DNA of 56,477 bases from Xanthobacteraceae bacterium (GTDB taxonomy: Bacteria > Pseudomonadota > Alphaproteobacteria > Rhizobiales > Xanthobacteraceae), in assembly GCA_019745775.1 (NCBI GenBank), contig JAIESR010000089.1, positions 1 through 56,477 on the forward strand, read 5' to 3'. Shown piece by piece: positions 36,434 through 44,844 of this stretch. Position 1 is the stretch's first letter, and each line of letters begins with the position of its first letter. The translations under genes and the position numbers were made by a program. Below the pieces are notes generated by a model. That model had not been told where the DNA came from. It searched no databases and saw only the letters and a program-made list of their open reading frames with translations.

Positions 36434-36662
36434 CCGCCGCCAATAAATGCGTGTTCCAGCCTCCGGGACACTCAGCCCCACTTTTCCACAGCCACGGATT
36501 AGAATATTTTATAAGCGTTGGCTTTGACGTTCCGCCTCCGGTGGGGGCTGGCGGAGTGACTGAGGCCGTGAATGGCCAATGCCTTCCCCGCTTGCGGATG
36601 TCCGGCCGCGCCGTCGCCCGTGGGGAGCGGCGGGGGGCAACCACGGGGAAGGGAGTTTCCCG
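36434..36662 (+). promoter_or_regulatory. Leader/promoter region of the cold-shock gene
   Basis: This 229-base stretch has no gene. An AT-rich patch (AGAATATTTTATAAG, near 36501-36515) stands out from the GC-rich surroundings and is a plausible promoter, which would give a leader of roughly 140 bases. Long leaders that refold at low temperature are known for cold-shock genes; that is inferred here. Confidence 0.45.
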
Positions 36663-36878
36663 ATGGCAATGGCAGGTACGGTCAAGTTCTTTAACGCCGA
36701 ACGCGGTTACGGATTCATCAAGCCCGATGATGGCGGGCGTGATGTGTTCGTGCACATCACTGCGGTCGAGCGTGCCGGGCTCAAGGCATTGAATGAGGGA
36801 CAGCGGTTGTCTTTCGATGTCGAGCCTGACAAGAAAGGCAAGGGACCGAAAGCGGTCAACCTTGTCATCACGGGTTAG
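36663..36878 (+). CDS. CspA-family cold-shock protein
   Basis: The 71-residue product is a single cold-shock domain that binds single-stranded nucleic acid. RNP1 reads ERGYGFIKPDD (about 13-23) and RNP2 DVFVHIT (about 27-33). Lysine-rich PDKKGKGPKAVNL closes the fold. GGGAG lies 7 bases before ATG 36663, which gives the normal 65-72 residue length; an upstream in-frame ATG would add 28 residues of leader sequence. It acts as an RNA chaperone; whether it is cold-induced cannot be said. Confidence 0.95.
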   Translation: MAMAGTVKFFNAERGYGFIKPDDGGRDVFVHITAVERAGLKALNEGQRLSFDVEPDKKGKGPKAVNLVITG

Positions 36879-37051
36879 CTTGACCCACGCTTGAGAATTC
36901 GCAGCATGGCTGCGCGCCATCCGCACGCAGCCGGCACGCGAACACCCGCTCAAATCTGCGGTACTGTTGGTGACGCGGCTTAATGGAAGTCGCGCAAGCA
37001 ATGCGGTTGCATCCGAAAAAGGCGACCGCGCAAGAAGAGGTAACATCGCCC

Positions 37052-37660
37052 ATGTTGATACGTACGAGTTTCGGTTCGCCGTTCGGACGCAAGACCCGCA
37101 TCGCCGTGAGCGTGCTCGGGCTCGACGGCAGGGTGAAGGTCGAATCGGCGACGACGCAGGATCCTTCCGATCCGCTGCGCCAGCAGAATCCGCTCGGCAA
37201 GATTCCGGTGCTCGTTCTCGACGACGGCAGCACGCTCTACGACTCGCCGGTCATCCTCGAATATCTCGATCATCTTGCCGGCGGCGGCAAGATCATCCCG
37301 ACCGATTTCAAGAAGCGCATCGAGGCGCTCAAGCTACAGGCGCTCGCCGACGGGTTGATGGATGCGTTGATCCTGATCGTCTACGAAGGCCGTTATCGAC
37401 CGGCCGAAAAGCACGAGCAGAAATGGCTCGACCTCCAGCAGGGCAAGATCGACCGCGCGCTCGCCGCGCTCGAAGCGGCGCCGCCGGCGATCGATGCGCC
37501 GCCCACGGTCGGCCAGATCACGCTCGCCTGCGCGCTCGGCTATCGCGAGTTCCGTTTCCCCGGCATGTTGCAGAAGAACTGCCCGCGCCTGGTCGGCTGG
37601 CTCAAGGATTTCGCAGCGCGCGTGCCGGCGTTCGAGGCGACCCAGCCGCCGGCGGGCTAG
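37052..37660 (+). CDS. Glutathione S-transferase family protein
   Basis: The 202-residue product has an N-terminal thioredoxin-like domain (about 1-75), starting LIRTSFGSPFGRKTRIAVSV, with NPLGKIPVLVLDDG and YDSPVILEYLDH (glutathione-binding cis-proline and SPVI). An all-helical C-terminal domain follows. The serine in SPFGRK is a candidate catalytic residue. ATG 37052 is chosen over a codon 23 residues earlier because the fold begins at residue 1 here. The 173 bases before it show no gene. The substrate is unknown. Confidence 0.9.
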   Translation: MLIRTSFGSPFGRKTRIAVSVLGLDGRVKVESATTQDPSDPLRQQNPLGKIPVLVLDDGSTLYDSPVILEYLDHLAGGGKIIPTDFKKRIEALKLQALADGLMDALILIVYEGRYRPAEKHEQKWLDLQQGKIDRALAALEAAPPAIDAPPTVGQITLACALGYREFRFPGMLQKNCPRLVGWLKDFAARVPAFEATQPPAG

Positions 37661-37690
37661 CCCACAATTGCGACCGCAGCGTGCCGACAG

Positions 37691-37717
37691 AAAAAACCCC
37701 GGACCAAAGGCCCGGGG
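37691..37717 (-). terminator. Rho-independent terminator of the outer-membrane protein gene
   Basis: CCCCGGACC (37697-37705) and GGCCCGGGG (37709-37717) pair around AAA with one mismatch. On the minus strand the stem is followed by six T residues (37691-37696 complement). It lies 30 bases downstream of the leftward barrel gene. Confidence 0.85.
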
Positions 37718-37747
37718 CTGCAAGTTTGTACGTGTGGTTATGGTTGC

Positions 37748-38407
37748 TTAGAACCGGTAGTTCACGCCGCCGCGCACGATGTGCGTGCTGAACGACACGT
37801 TGTCCGGGTTGAAGCCGTTGCCGCAGCCGAGCCCGCAGTTGAACTTGCCGAGGTCGACATAGAGATACTCGGCCTTGGCGGTCCAGTTGCCGGCGATGAC
37901 GAATTCCATGCCGCCGCCGAACGTCCAGCCGGCATTGGTGTCGTCGCCGCCCGCGAATCCCGCCTGGCTCGCCTTGATGTTGCCGAGCGCAAGACCACCG
38001 GTGATGTAGGGCAGGAAGCGGTCGAACGAATAGCCGATCCGGCCACGCACCGTGGCCAGCCAGTTGTTCTTGGTCTTGCAGCCGAAGGCGCAGGCGGCCG
38101 TGGTGCTGCCGCTGATGCTGGTCCAGTCGGCGTCGCCCTCGAGACCGAACACGAATTGCTGGACCTGCCAGTTGTAGCCGACGGTGCCGCCGATCATTCC
38201 GCCGGACACGTCGAACGAGCCGACGCTGTCCCACTTCGAATCGCCCCAGGCGCCGCCGCCGTTGATGCCGATATAGAAGCCGGTCCAGTTGTAGACCGGC
38301 ACAAAAGTCCGCTGCGGGACCGGATTGTAGCGCCGCGGCAGATCGGCGGCGTTCGCCGAGACGATCAGCCCCAGCATTCCCAAGCACGCAAACACAACGC
38401 GGTTCAT
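37748..38407 (-). CDS. Omp25/31-like outer-membrane beta-barrel protein
   Basis: The 219-residue product has a signal peptide (about 1-21, ending SANAAD), then YNWTGFYIGINGGGAWGDSK, the start of the eight-stranded OmpA/Omp25/Omp31-type barrel of rhizobia and Brucella. Alternating aromatic strands follow (GMIGGTVGYNWQVQQFVFGL, FLPYITGGLALGNI) and it ends in phenylalanine after RGGVNYRF, the usual barrel-assembly signal. GGAGGAC precedes ATG 38407. It has its own terminator downstream and an AT-rich region upstream, so it is a single, probably strongly expressed gene. Confidence 0.92.
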   Translation of the reverse strand: MNRVVFACLGMLGLIVSANAADLPRRYNPVPQRTFVPVYNWTGFYIGINGGGAWGDSKWDSVGSFDVSGGMIGGTVGYNWQVQQFVFGLEGDADWTSISGSTTAACAFGCKTKNNWLATVRGRIGYSFDRFLPYITGGLALGNIKASQAGFAGGDDTNAGWTFGGGMEFVIAGNWTAKAEYLYVDLGKFNCGLGCGNGFNPDNVSFSTHIVRGGVNYRF

Positions 38408-38460
38408 CACTGTCCTCCACGCATCTCGTGGCCGGGATAGTATTCGCAATTAATATTGAG

Positions 38461-38580
38461 TCTAGTGCAAGAAAGACACACGCTTAAGCAAAATATACCG
38501 TAACTTTTTATCAATACATATGCCGTAACTTCGCCACGAATACAGTAAATAGTCTGTAAACTTGAATGAGTCGTGGTGAA
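38461..38580 (-). promoter_or_regulatory. AT-rich upstream region of the outer-membrane protein gene
   Basis: Only 44 of these 120 bases are G or C (37%), far below the rest of the window. It contains CCGTAACTTTTTATC and GCCGTAACTTCGCC, a repeated CCGTAACTT motif 27 bases apart. It lies 54-173 bases before the Omp start and also upstream of uvrC. It probably holds UP-element-like or regulator sites for the barrel gene. Confidence 0.55.
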
Positions 38581-38649
38581 TGAATACTTAACTGAGCCGC
38601 GGTCAGCGGTGGCTGGTTCCTGCCCCGGCGAGCCCCTACGTTGCCCACG

Positions 38650-40857
38650 ATGAGCGTCCCCAAAAAAGACGTCGACCCGGCGACCGACCTGGTTGAGGAA
38701 GACGACGAACAAAGCCTGCCGGAACTCGAGACGGCCGTGGACCTCGCCGACGGCGCCGGTCCGCTGGCGGCCGGCCGCGCTGTGATCCTGCGCCACGTCA
38801 AGCTCGCGCCGTCGGCGCCGGGCGTCTACCGGATGGTCGATGCGCACGGCGCGGTTCTCTACGTCGGCAAAGCGAAAAACATCCGCAAGCGCATCACCTC
38901 CTATGCGCGGCCGACCGCCTACGACCCGCGCATCGAGCGCATGATCGCCGCCACCGCCGCGCTCGAATTCGTCTCGACCAGGACCGAGACCGAGGCGCTG
39001 CTGCTCGAAGCCAATCTGATCAAGCGGCTGCGCCCGCGCTTCAACGTGCTGTTGCGCGACGACAAGTCGTTCCCGTACATCCTGATCACCGGCGACCACT
39101 GGGCGCCGCAGATCCTGAAACACCGCGGCGCGCGCAACCGTGACGGCCGCTACTACGGCCCTTTCGCGTCGGTGTGGGCGGTGAACCGCACCATCACCGC
39201 GCTGCAGCGCGCGTTCCTGCTGCGCTCGTGCTCCGACGGCTTCTTCGAGAGCCGCACCCGGCCGTGCCTGCTGCACCAGATCAAGCGCTGCTCGGCGCCG
39301 TGCACGCGCGAGATCGAGTTCGCCGACTATCAGGAGCTGGTGCGCGAGGCGACGAACTTTCTCTCCGGCAAGAGCCGCGTCGTGAAGGAGGAGCTTGCCG
39401 CCGAAATGGAGAAGGCGTCGGAAGCGCTCGATTTCGAGCGCGCCGCCGTCTATCGCGACCGCCTCGCCGCGCTCTCCGCGGTGCAGGCGCAGCAGGGCAT
39501 CAATCCGCGCTCGACCGAGGAGGCCGACGTCTTCGCCGTGCACCAGGAAGGCGGCTTCTTCTGCGTCGAGGTGTTCTTCTTCCGCACCGGCCAGAACTGG
39601 GGCAACCGCGCGTATTTTCCCAAAGCCGACCGGACACTGGGGGCGGACGAAGTTTTGGATGCCTTCCTCGCGCAGTTCTACGACGACAAGCCGGTGCCGG
39701 AGCTGGTCCTGATCTCGCACGACATCGAGGATCGCGCGCTGCTCGAGCAGGCGCTGACCGCCAGGAGCGGCCGCAAGGTCGAGGTCGCCAGGCCCAAGCG
39801 CGGCGAGAAGAAAGAGCTCGTCGATCATGCGCTCGCCAATGCGCGCGAGGCGCTGGGGAGGAAGCTCGCCGACACCGCCTCGCAAAGGAAGCTGCTCGAT
39901 GCGCTCGCCGAATGCTTCGGCCTGGCGCGCGCGCCGCGCCGCATCGAGGTCTACGACAACAGCCACATCCAGGGCTCCAACGCGGTCGGCGCCATGGTCG
40001 TCGCCGGACCGGAAGGCTTCCAGAAGAACCAGTACCGCAAGTTCAACATCCGTTCGGCCGATCTGACGCCCGGCGACGACTTCGCGATGATGCGCGAGGT
40101 GCTGGAGCGCCGGTTCAAGCGACTGATGGCGGAGGCGCCGCGGATGACTGCCGACGTTGCCGCCGCGGCCATCGCCGGCAGCGATGAGACGTTTGGCGGT
40201 GCCGCGAACTCCGTCACCTCTCCCCGCTTGCGGGGAGAGGTCGGACCGCAAGGCGGTCCGGGTGAGGGGGACTCTCCCCAAATTCGCTCCTCGGAGAGTC
40301 CCCCTCACCCCGACCCTCTCCCCGCAAGCGGGGAGAGGGAGACCCCCGTGGCGCCGACTGAGGACCTCGCGAGCGACGAAAGCGCTGAAGCAACCGACTC
40401 GCCCTGGCCCGATCTTGTCATTATCGACGGCGGGCGCGGGCAGCTTTCCGCCGCGCAGGCGACGCTCGCGGCGCTCGGCCTCACCGACGTGCCGCTCGTC
40501 GGCGTCGCCAAGGGTCCCGAGCGCGACGCCGGCCGCGAGACCTTCTTCGCGCCGGGCCGCGAGCCGTTCAAGCTGAAGCCGCGCGACCCGGTGCTCTATT
40601 TCGTGCAGCGGCTGCGCGACGAAGCGCATCGTTTCGCGATCGGCTCGCACCGCGCGCGGCGGCGCAAGGACATCCGCGAATCCGGCCTGCAGGAAATCCC
40701 CGGCGTCGGTCCCGCGCGCAAGCGCGCGCTGTTGCAGCACTTCGGAACGCTCAAGGCGATCGAGCGCGCGTCCCCCGCCGACCTCGCCAAGGTCGAAGGC
40801 GTCAGCGCCGAGATGGCGAAGAAGATCTACGATTTCTTCCACGAGCGGGCGGGGTAG
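38650..40857 (+). CDS. uvrC: Excinuclease ABC subunit C
   Basis: UvrC makes both incisions in nucleotide excision repair. The 735-residue product has the GIY-YIG nuclease ([20 protein letters not shown], about 57-76), the UvrB-binding helices (about 253-290, with [12 protein letters not shown]), the RNase H-like 3' nuclease domain ([19 protein letters not shown], and later [12 protein letters not shown]) and a C-terminal helix-hairpin-helix pair ([13 protein letters not shown]). It is over 100 residues longer than E. coli UvrC (610). Part of this is a variable linker (about 497-582) that contains a palindromic repeat in frame (residues about 522-564). TTG 38641 is an alternative start. Confidence 0.95.
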   Translation: MSVPKKDVDPATDLVEEDDEQSLPELETAVDLADGAGPLAAGRAVILRHVKLAPSAPGVYRMVDAHGAVLYVGKAKNIRKRITSYARPTAYDPRIERMIAATAALEFVSTRTETEALLLEANLIKRLRPRFNVLLRDDKSFPYILITGDHWAPQILKHRGARNRDGRYYGPFASVWAVNRTITALQRAFLLRSCSDGFFESRTRPCLLHQIKRCSAPCTREIEFADYQELVREATNFLSGKSRVVKEELAAEMEKASEALDFERAAVYRDRLAALSAVQAQQGINPRSTEEADVFAVHQEGGFFCVEVFFFRTGQNWGNRAYFPKADRTLGADEVLDAFLAQFYDDKPVPELVLISHDIEDRALLEQALTARSGRKVEVARPKRGEKKELVDHALANAREALGRKLADTASQRKLLDALAECFGLARAPRRIEVYDNSHIQGSNAVGAMVVAGPEGFQKNQYRKFNIRSADLTPGDDFAMMREVLERRFKRLMAEAPRMTADVAAAAIAGSDETFGGAANSVTSPRLRGEVGPQGGPGEGDSPQIRSSESPPHPDPLPASGERETPVAPTEDLASDESAEATDSPWPDLVIIDGGRGQLSAAQATLAALGLTDVPLVGVAKGPERDAGRETFFAPGREPFKLKPRDPVLYFVQRLRDEAHRFAIGSHRARRRKDIRESGLQEIPGVGPARKRALLQHFGTLKAIERASPADLAKVEGVSAEMAKKIYDFFHERAG
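40216..40339. repeat. Family D palindromic element in frame within uvrC
   Basis: Four nested or serial hairpins: CCTCTCCCC/GGGGAGAGG (40217-40240), CGGACCGC/GCGGTCCG (40242-40260), perfect 17-base arms GGTGAGGGGGACTCTCC (40261-40277, inverted at 40293-40309), and perfect 12-base arms CCCTCTCCCCGC/GCGGGGAGAGGG (40314-40339). It has no stop in the uvrC frame, where it codes SPRLRGEVG...[14 protein letters not shown]. Confidence 0.9.
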
Positions 40858-40874
40858 GGTGGCCGGAAACGGCC

Positions 40875-41162
40875 TCACGCCGCGTCGGCGGGGCGTACCC
40901 GCCGCGATATCTCCTTGCCGCTCTCCCGCTCGACGACGGCGATATCGTATTGGCTTTGCAGGTCGAGCCAGAACTGCGCACGATTGCCGAAATAGCGACC
41001 AAGCCGGACCGCGGTATCGGCGGTTATCGACCGCCGGCCGTTGAGGATGTCCGTAATGCGCCCGGACGGGACGCCGATGTCGAGCGAGAGCCGGTTGGCA
41101 CTCAGTTTGCGCGCCGCAAGCTCTCGTTTCAAAATGCGGCCGGGATGTGCGACGGGAGGCAT
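40875..41162 (-). CDS. HigA-family antitoxin-like transcriptional regulator (orphan)
   Basis: The 95-residue product is a HigA/VapI-type helix-turn-helix protein: PPVAHPGRILKRELAARKLS at the N-terminus, RLSLDIGVPSGRITDILNGR (helix-turn-helix, about 26-45), SITADTAVRLGRYFG and FWLDLQSQYDIAVVE. HigA normally binds and silences the HigB RNase and represses the operon. higB usually lies just upstream of higA, but the 187 bases there hold only a palindromic repeat. GAGG lies 9 bases before ATG 41162. It may regulate other genes or counter a toxin elsewhere. Confidence 0.9.
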   Translation of the reverse strand: MPPVAHPGRILKRELAARKLSANRLSLDIGVPSGRITDILNGRRSITADTAVRLGRYFGNRAQFWLDLQSQYDIAVVERESGKEISRRVRPADAA

Positions 41163-41183
41163 GGCGTTATCCTCTGTGTGCTT

Positions 41184-41259
41184 TGTAGCCCGTAGCCCGG
41201 ATAGAGCGAAGCGATATCCGGGAGACTCCCCGGGCTTCGCTTCGCTCACCCCGGCTACA
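41184..41259. repeat. Family G palindromic element
   Basis: TGTAGCC at the left pairs with GGCTACA at the right. Inside are CCGGATAGAGCGAAGCGATATCCGG and CCCGGGCTTCGCTTCGCTCACCCCGG. A second copy lies at 53588-53675. It occupies the position where a higB toxin gene would be expected. Confidence 0.82.
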
Positions 41260-41348
41260 AATGTCACGCGTTCAATGCCCCATTTTGAGGCGTCGCCGCG
41301 CGCAAAATGACGTGGCCGCGCCGGCCCGATCGTCCTAGGCTCCCGGCC

Positions 41349-42425
41349 ATGACCACGGCTTCACCCGCTGCGGTGCCGCTCCGTCCGGATCGCCTCGCGA
41401 TGCCGCGCCAATGCTCGTTCCAGCCCAACGACTGGACCGTTCTCTCGCGCGCGTGGTTCCCGGTGGCGCGCTCCGACGCGCTCGTCGACAAGCCGATCGC
41501 GGCGCGGCTCCTCGATGTCGACCTTGTCGTCTACCGCACCGGCGCGACCGCGCGGGTGGCGCGCGACCTCTGCTCGCATCGCGGCGCCGCGCTCAGCCGC
41601 GGCTGGGTCAAGGGCGAGACCATCGTCTGTCCGTATCACGGCTTCCGCTATGCGCCGGACGGCCGCTGCACGCTGGTGCCGGCGCATCCCGACCTGCCGA
41701 TCTCGCCGAAGCTGCGCATCGCGACGTTTCCCACGGTCGAGCGCTTCGGCCTGATCTGGTGCACGCTCAATGGTCAGGATGAGACCTCGGGCTACGAGGA
41801 GTCGCTGCCGGAGTTCGAGGCGTGGGATGATCCGGACTTTCAGCCGATCCTGGCGCCGACCATCGATATCGATGGCTCCGCCGGACGCCAGGTCGAGGGC
41901 TTCCTCGATGTCGCGCATTTCGCCTGGGCGCACACCGAATCCTTCGGCGAAGGCGCGAGCCCGGTCGTGCCGACCTACAAGGTGGAGCGCACGGGGCGCG
42001 GCGTCCGCGCCGAATATCTCAGCGACGTCAGCAATTATCCGCGCGGCTTCCAGCATCTGGCGCCGGAGGGTTTCCTGTGGCTGCGCGTGTTCGAGGTCTA
42101 TCCGCCGTTTTCGGCGCGGCTCGTCGTGCACTTTCCGAACGGCGGGCGGTTGTGGATCCTCAACGCGGCCTCGCCGATCGCCGCGCGCAAGACCCGGCTG
42201 TTCTGTCCGCTGGCGCGCAACTTCGACAAGGACAAGCCGGTCGAGGACGTGCACAAATTCAATCTGCTGATCTTCAACGAGGACCGCGTCATCGTGGAAT
42301 CGCAGCGGCCGGAGGACCTGCCGCTCGACATCCAGATGGAAGCCCATATCGCGGCCGACCGTACCTCGATCGCCTACCGCAAGCTGCTCAAGGAGATGGG
42401 GCTGGGTCAGCTCTACGTGAGTTGA
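41349..42425 (+). CDS. Rieske-type aromatic ring-hydroxylating or demethylating oxygenase, alpha subunit
   Basis: The 358-residue product has a Rieske [2Fe-2S] site, CSHRGAAL (about 75-82) and CPYHGFRY (about 94-101), giving C-X-H...C-X2-H. The mononuclear iron motif lies in FLDVAHFAWAHTESF (about 183-197; D-X2-H-X4-H). This is the layout of three-component oxygenase alpha subunits, including the VanA/pheophorbide oxygenase type. No beta subunit, ferredoxin or reductase gene is adjacent, so it must use electron carriers encoded elsewhere. The substrate is unknown. GTCCTAGGC-rich DNA before ATG 41349 shows no strong ribosome-binding site. Confidence 0.9.
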   Translation: MTTASPAAVPLRPDRLAMPRQCSFQPNDWTVLSRAWFPVARSDALVDKPIAARLLDVDLVVYRTGATARVARDLCSHRGAALSRGWVKGETIVCPYHGFRYAPDGRCTLVPAHPDLPISPKLRIATFPTVERFGLIWCTLNGQDETSGYEESLPEFEAWDDPDFQPILAPTIDIDGSAGRQVEGFLDVAHFAWAHTESFGEGASPVVPTYKVERTGRGVRAEYLSDVSNYPRGFQHLAPEGFLWLRVFEVYPPFSARLVVHFPNGGRLWILNAASPIAARKTRLFCPLARNFDKDKPVEDVHKFNLLIFNEDRVIVESQRPEDLPLDIQMEAHIAADRTSIAYRKLLKEMGLGQLYVS

Positions 42426-42492
42426 GCGCCGCCGTCATGACAACAACGGCGGCGCGGCCTATGCTCCAGGCGCTGTTCAGGGAGGCAAAATC

Positions 42493-42900
42493 ATGATCGC
42501 AAGAATTCTGTTTGGCGCCTTGGCTGCGATTCTGGTCGTCGGCACCGCCGCGTCGCAGCCGCCGGCGATGACGCAGCAGACCCAGACCATCAAGCGCACG
42601 CCGTTGCAGAAATTCGACGTGCCCGGCACCGCCTACGAGACCGTGATCGGAATCGCCGAGATCACGGCCAACGCCACGATCGGCCGGCACACCCATCCGG
42701 GACCGGAGTCCGGCTATATGCTGGACGGCGAGATGGTGCTGATGATCGAGGGCCGGCCCGACAAGACGCTGCGCGCCGGCGATAGCTACCAGATACCGGC
42801 GGGGGCCGTGCACGATGGCCGTTCCGGTCCCAACGGCGCCAAGGTTATCGCAACCTATGTGGTCGAAAAGGGCAAACCCCTTGCATCTCCAGCGAAATAA
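42493..42900 (+). CDS. Secreted cupin-domain protein
   Basis: The 135-residue product has a signal peptide (about 1-22, ending TAASQ) and one cupin barrel. Motif 1 reads GRHTHPGPESGYMLDGEM (about 63-80), with two histidines and a glutamate as metal ligands. Motif 2 reads GDSYQIPAGAVHDG (about 95-108), with the second-motif histidine. GGAGG precedes ATG 42493. It lies 67 bases after the Rieske gene on the same strand and may be cotranscribed. The metal and substrate are unknown. Confidence 0.88.
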   Translation: MIARILFGALAAILVVGTAASQPPAMTQQTQTIKRTPLQKFDVPGTAYETVIGIAEITANATIGRHTHPGPESGYMLDGEMVLMIEGRPDKTLRAGDSYQIPAGAVHDGRSGPNGAKVIATYVVEKGKPLASPAK

Positions 42901-43099
42901 TCGCTTTCGGGGTGCCCATCGCGTGGCACGCAACCCAGCCATACGGTGCTAACCACTTCGTCTAATCAGGCTGGCGCGGAACCTTTTTGGGCCCTATATA
43001 ACGCGCGGCCCGTCGCCCCAGGGCGCAGGTCCGTTGCTCCCTTCCGAGCAGGTATCGATTGCAGCAGGGAACGCCTTGCTGCCGAAGGCATTGGAATTG

Positions 43100-43336
43100 A
43101 TGATGAGTGGCGTTTCCCCTATTGCCCAGCGCGTCGCCGCGTTCCTCGAGAAGCGGAACAACGCCGCCTATTGCGAGAGCTGCCTGGTCGAGCGGCTGTT
43201 GATCGCCAGTCGGGTCGCGATGAAGGCCGCGATCGAGTCCGAGCGGTTCAGCACGCGCATCGGCATCTGCCCCGACTGCAAGACTCGCAAGCAGGTGATC
43301 GCGTGCCGCGGCGGCGCGGGTAAAGCCGCCGCCTGA
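43100..43336 (+). CDS. Small CxxC...CxxC protein (putative zinc-binding)
   Basis: The 78-residue product begins MMSGVSPIAQRVAAFLEKRN and has YCESCLVERLL (about 23-33) and GICPDCKTRKQVIAC (about 56-70). The two CxxC pairs, 30 residues apart, suggest one zinc site framing a helical core. Tandem ATGs at 43100 are preferred over a TTG at 43034, because the extra 22 residues look unlike protein. Only a weak GGAATTG precedes the start. Similar short proteins seem common in rhizobia; the role is unknown, perhaps nucleic-acid binding. Confidence 0.7.
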   Translation: MMSGVSPIAQRVAAFLEKRNNAAYCESCLVERLLIASRVAMKAAIESERFSTRIGICPDCKTRKQVIACRGGAGKAAA

Positions 43337-43775
43337 CAGGCCATCGGATCATTCGTCGACCGGCGCCAGTGTCGCGCAAGTGGTGCGGCTTTAGCGCGTT
43401 ATCATCGCTGCGGCCTCAGGAACGGATCGGCGTCCTTGCGAAGGCTGCGCCGCGTCCCCGTCGGCATTCGCGGCTCCGCAAACGAAGGCGATGCCGGCCC
43501 CTCTGCCCGAATCGCCGTGGCCGGTCCACCGGACCAGACAGACCGCGCCGATCTGATATGGCCGCGCGTGGCACAGATGCTGACCATTTTTCCCGCGCAG
43601 CGGCGTGCGGCCGTCGGCGTGCAGAATCAAGTTTTTGCACGTGTCATAAGGGAGATGGAGGCAATCATTAAGCTACCCTTAAAGTGTTGGTCATATGCTT
43701 GCCGGATGTGGTGACGGCCGTTCGAAGGTTGCGCCGCGCAAGAGCCAGGAAAGAACATTCCGCAAGTGCTCAACG
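43337..43775. other. Intergenic region before the HD-GYP gene
   Basis: This gap of about 440 bases has short frames on both strands, none convincing. A leftward 79-codon frame (43391-43630, TTG start) has no recognisable domain. Near the right end an AT-rich stretch (AATCATTAAGCTACCCTTAAAG, given here as two parts AATCATTAAG and CTACCCTTAAAG, 43664-43685) could hold the HD-GYP promoter. Confidence 0.4.
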
Positions 43776-44828
43776 ATGAACCGGCTGTCCTTCGTCAGTG
43801 ACTCGACGTTTGATGCTGAACGGCTGCGCCGCCAATTGGCGGGCCTGCTCGACGTTCACTTCATTGAACTCGCGGGCATTCGCCGGGCCAAGCCTGAGCG
43901 CTTCACGGTCGTATCAGCGAAACTCGGCAACGCGTCCAATCTTCTCGACCTGAAGGAGTGGATGAAATCAAGGCCGCAGGGCGGCAAGGTGATCTTTGCG
44001 ACCCAGCCTGGATCGCGCCTCGAGCAGACCCAGGCCTTTGCACTCGGCGCGACCGATACGGTGAACAGCCCGATCGACGCCAAGGAACTGCTGCAAAAAA
44101 TCTGGAGTGACTTCGCGGTTCTCGGCGGCGACGCATCCGAATTGCGCACGCAAGGTCACGTGGCCGCCGCGGCGGCGCAAGACGGCCTGGATTCGATATT
44201 TTCCGTCTGCCGGGGTCAGCCGCTGGATGCGTCCAAGGTCACGGCGGCGAGCGCCGCGGTCGTCGATGAGATCGAATCCAAGGGCTTGTCGTCCTGGATC
44301 GAAACCGTGCGCAAGCACCACAGCCAGACCTATCAGCACTGCCTGCTGGTCACCGGCGTGGCCGCGGCGTTCGGTCAAAGTCTCGGTCTCGCGCTGGCCG
44401 ACCGCAACCGGCTGTCCTCGGCCGGCATGATGCACGACGTCGGCAAGGCCTTAATCCCGGTCGCGATCCTGGAAAAGCCCGGCGCGCTCGACGCCGCCGA
44501 AATGGCGATCATGAAGAAGCATCCGGAATACGGCGTCGAGGCGCTGAAAAGCGGCGTGGACATTCATCCGGATATGGTCGACATCGTCGCGCACCATCAC
44601 GAATATCTTGACGGGTCCGGCTACCCGCACGGTCTCTCGGCGCACGAGATCTCCGATCTCGTGCGCATCATGACCATCGCCGATGTGTATAGCGCCCTGA
44701 TCGAGCGGCGTTCCTACAAGCCGCCGATGCCCAGTCAGAAAGCCTACGACATCCTGCGCGAGATGGGCCCGAAGGTCGACCAGGACCTCGTGCGCGCGTT
44801 CAGTCCCGTCACCAAGGCCGCCGCGTAG
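43776..44828 (+). CDS. HD-GYP domain protein with degenerate receiver
   Basis: HD-GYP proteins hydrolyse cyclic di-GMP. The 350-residue product has a receiver-like N-terminus (about 1-110) in which the phospho-acceptor region reads RFTVVSAKLG, without aspartate. The HD-GYP domain (about 185-345) is complete: the HD dyad in GMMHDVGKALIP, HPEYGVEAL, and VAHHHEYLDGSGYPHGL, which contains the GYP signature. It should be an active phosphodiesterase controlled by something other than phosphorylation. ATG 43776 starts at the domain; an upstream ATG (43695) adds 27 residues including two cysteines. Confidence 0.88.
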   Translation: MNRLSFVSDSTFDAERLRRQLAGLLDVHFIELAGIRRAKPERFTVVSAKLGNASNLLDLKEWMKSRPQGGKVIFATQPGSRLEQTQAFALGATDTVNSPIDAKELLQKIWSDFAVLGGDASELRTQGHVAAAAAQDGLDSIFSVCRGQPLDASKVTAASAAVVDEIESKGLSSWIETVRKHHSQTYQHCLLVTGVAAAFGQSLGLALADRNRLSSAGMMHDVGKALIPVAILEKPGALDAAEMAIMKKHPEYGVEALKSGVDIHPDMVDIVAHHHEYLDGSGYPHGLSAHEISDLVRIMTIADVYSALIERRSYKPPMPSQKAYDILREMGPKVDQDLVRAFSPVTKAAA

Positions 44829-44844
44829 ACCGCACCATCCGAGG

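Noticed and set aside
43391-43630. Leftward 79-codon frame in the gap before the HD-GYP gene
   Set aside because: It needs a TTG start without a ribosome-binding site, overlaps a rightward frame of equal length and has no recognisable domain.
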